From assembly GCA_963812795.1 (NCBI GenBank), contig CAWEWG010000009.1, forward strand, positions 1 through 64,000: a stretch of DNA of 64,000 nucleotides, read 5' to 3'. The notes beneath the pieces were generated by a model. The model saw nothing but the letters and a program-made list of their open reading frames with translations, searched no databases and was not told where the DNA came from. Position numbers and translations under genes: made by a program. The stretch is from Hyphomicrobium_A sp963812795. GTDB lineage: Bacteria > Pseudomonadota > Alphaproteobacteria > Rhizobiales > Hyphomicrobiaceae. Numbering within the stretch: position 1 is the stretch's first letter; every line of letters begins with the position of its first letter. Of the stretch, positions 62,385 to 64,000 are shown one piece after another.

Positions 62385-64000
62385 ATGGCCGACGCGGCCC
62401 CCCCAGACTCGGCTTCCCGAGATTCCAAACAGATCACCCTGACGTTCCCGGACGGCGCCACGCGTAAGGTCGAGGCGGGCACGACCGGCTTGAGCGTGGC
62501 CAAGGCCATCTCGCCGTCGCTGGCCAAGCGCACCGTGGCCATGAGCCTCGACGGCAATCTCGCCGATCTCGCCGATCCGATCACCAAGGATGCGGCGATC
62601 AAGTTCATCGCCCGCAGCGATCCGGAAGCGCTGGAGCTGATCCGGCACGATGCCGCACACGTCATGGCCGAGGCCGTACAGGCGCTGTGGCCGAAGACGC
62701 AGGTGACGATCGGCCCCGTCATCGAGAACGGCTTCTATTACGACTTCGCCAAGCAGGAGCCGTTCCACCTCGACGATCTCGTCAAGATCGAAAAGAAGAT
62801 GGCGGAGATCATCGCCAGGAACGCACCGTTTACGAAGGAGTTCTGGAGCCGCAAGCAGGCGAAGGATTTCTTCGGCGCGCGCGGCGAGGGCTTCAAGGTC
62901 GAGCTGGTCGATGCCATCCCCGAAGACCAAGAGCTGAAGATCTACAAGCAGGGCGAATGGCTTGACCTCTGCCGCGGCCCGCACATGACCTCGACGGGGC
63001 AGGTGGGAAAAGCTTTCAAGCTGCAGAAGATCTCAGGCGCCTATTGGCGCGGTGATCCGAACCGCCAGATGCTGCAGCGGATCTACGGCACGGCCTGGGC
63101 GACCGAGGACGAGCTGAAGGACTACCTGCACCGGCTCGAGGAAGCCGAGAAGCGCGACCACCGCAAGCTCGGCCGCGAGATGGACCTTTTCCATTTTCAG
63201 GAGGAGGCGCCCGGCTCGGTATTCTGGCACGCCAAGGGCTGGACGCTGTTCCAGACGCTCATCGCCTACATGCGCCGTCGCCTCGACGCGTCCGGCTACA
63301 ACGAGGTCAACTCTCCCGACATGATGGAGAAGAGCTTCTGGGAGCTCTCCGGCCATTGGGAGAACTATCACGAGATGATGTTCTCGACCGTGCTGCCGGA
63401 CGAGCGTGTGTTCTGTTGCAAGCCGATGAACTGCCCTGGCCACGTGCAGATCTTCAAGCACGGGCTCAAGAGCTACCGCGACCTGCCGCTGAAGATCTCC
63501 GAGTTCGGCAAGGTGCACCGCTACGAGCCGTCGGGCGCCATGCACGGCCTCCTGCGCGTGCGCCATTTCACGCAGGACGACGCGCACATCTTCATCACCG
63601 AGGAGCAGCTCGCCGAGCAGTGTCTGGAGGTGAACGATCTGCTGCTGTCGATCTACGCGGACTTCGGCTTCAAGGACATCGTCGTCAAGCTGTCGACCCG
63701 GCCGGAAAAGCGTGTCGGCACCGACGAACAGTGGGACCACGCCGAAGCCATTATGGCCAAGGTGCTGAAGGAGATCGAGAAGCGTGGGCAAGGCCGTATC
63801 AAGACGGCGATCAACCCCGGCGAGGGCGCCTTCTATGGGCCGAAGTTCGAGTACGTGCTGAAGGACGCCATCGGCCGCGATTGGCAGTGCGGCACGACGC
63901 AGGTCGATTTCAACCTCCCGGGCCGTCTCGGCGCCTTCTACATCGACGAGCACTCCGAGAAGAAGACCCCGGTGATGATCCACCGCGCCATCTTCGGCTC
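62385..64000 (+). CDS. thrS: Threonyl-tRNA synthetase (N-terminal part, cut by window end)
   Basis: Charges tRNA-Thr. The visible 538 residues start at ATG 62385 behind AGAGGAGAG. They cover the TGS domain (about 15-75), the editing domain with HDAAHVMAEAVQ and the Cys-containing DLCRGPH, and the class II core with motif 2 (FGKVHRYEPSGAMHGLLRVR, in parts) and zinc Cys in CKPMNCPGH. The C-terminal anticodon-binding domain lies beyond the window. No frameshift is seen. Confidence 0.96.
   Translation, partial: MADAAPPDSASRDSKQITLTFPDGATRKVEAGTTGLSVAKAISPSLAKRTVAMSLDGNLADLADPITKDAAIKFIARSDPEALELIRHDAAHVMAEAVQALWPKTQVTIGPVIENGFYYDFAKQEPFHLDDLVKIEKKMAEIIARNAPFTKEFWSRKQAKDFFGARGEGFKVELVDAIPEDQELKIYKQGEWLDLCRGPHMTSTGQVGKAFKLQKISGAYWRGDPNRQMLQRIYGTAWATEDELKDYLHRLEEAEKRDHRKLGREMDLFHFQEEAPGSVFWHAKGWTLFQTLIAYMRRRLDASGYNEVNSPDMMEKSFWELSGHWENYHEMMFSTVLPDERVFCCKPMNCPGHVQIFKHGLKSYRDLPLKISEFGKVHRYEPSGAMHGLLRVRHFTQDDAHIFITEEQLAEQCLEVNDLLLSIYADFGFKDIVVKLSTRPEKRVGTDEQWDHAEAIMAKVLKEIEKRGQGRIKTAINPGEGAFYGPKFEYVLKDAIGRDWQCGTTQVDFNLPGRLGAFYIDEHSEKKTPVMIHRAIFG

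Overview
The window is high-GC chromosomal DNA from an alphaproteobacterium, most likely of the order Hyphomicrobiales (Rhizobiales). The evidence is gene order: rpsG-fusA-tuf running straight into the S10-spc-alpha ribosomal run, an alpha operon without rpsD, slt divergent from dapA-smpB, and rpoZ-rsh-DUF2062-pdxJ-acpS-lepB-rnc-era. An ATP12 chaperone, YARHG-like and COG3904-like secreted proteins and lysine/alanine-rich ribosomal tails also fit. A Hyphomicrobium-like organism is plausible, but I cannot fix the genus. Layout: 1-18.6 kb holds the translation and secretion block (rpsG end, fusA, tuf, S10 to L15, secY, adk, rpsM, rpsK, rpoA, rplQ). 18.7-22.7 kb holds an NAD-dependent reductase, a DegP-like protease and rarA. 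22.7-23.6 kb holds a Tae4-like peptidoglycan amidase with its own promoter and a two-TM protein beside it. 23.6-28.5 kb holds a lactate permease, an RluA-family pseudouridine synthase, a HAD phosphatase, an ATP12 chaperone and small membrane proteins. 28.6-36.3 kb holds both subunits of propionyl-CoA carboxylase, separated by four secreted or unknown genes, then RidA and acylphosphatase. 36.3-38.8 kb holds a LysR regulator with a palindromic upstream site, a 24-residue Lys/Ala peptide, lipB and tRNA-Leu(GAG). From the 3' end of that tRNA to an imperfect second copy of the same 25 bases at 43,375-43,399 lies a 4.6-kb segment that looks like a decayed tRNA-integrated island. It carries a Tat-exported sulfatase, a 50-residue membrane peptide, a truncated HAD phosphatase fused to a piece of a HEAT/TPR cytochrome-like protein, an oppositely oriented piece of the same kind of protein, and small secreted or membrane proteins. 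No integrase remains in it. 43.4-47.2 kb holds a sodium:solute symporter, a DUF1622 protein, a YdcF protein and an alpha/beta hydrolase. 47.2-54.1 kb holds a soluble lytic transglycosylase, dapA (read here with a one-base frameshift), smpB, a tandem peroxiredoxin-like pair whose second member lacks both cysteines, DUF3775, a family-5 uracil-DNA glycosylase and a NYN-domain protein. 54.5-64 kb holds rpoZ, the ppGpp enzyme rsh, DUF2062, pdxJ, acpS, lepB, rnc, era, a small membrane protein and the first part of thrS. Points most worth a second look are the island with its rearranged junction, the paired CTAGTGT hairpins just before rsh, a promoter-plus-terminator unit before rpsM that could be a small RNA or attenuator, the Tae4-like amidase without visible T6SS genes, the dapA frameshift, and several very small ORFs.
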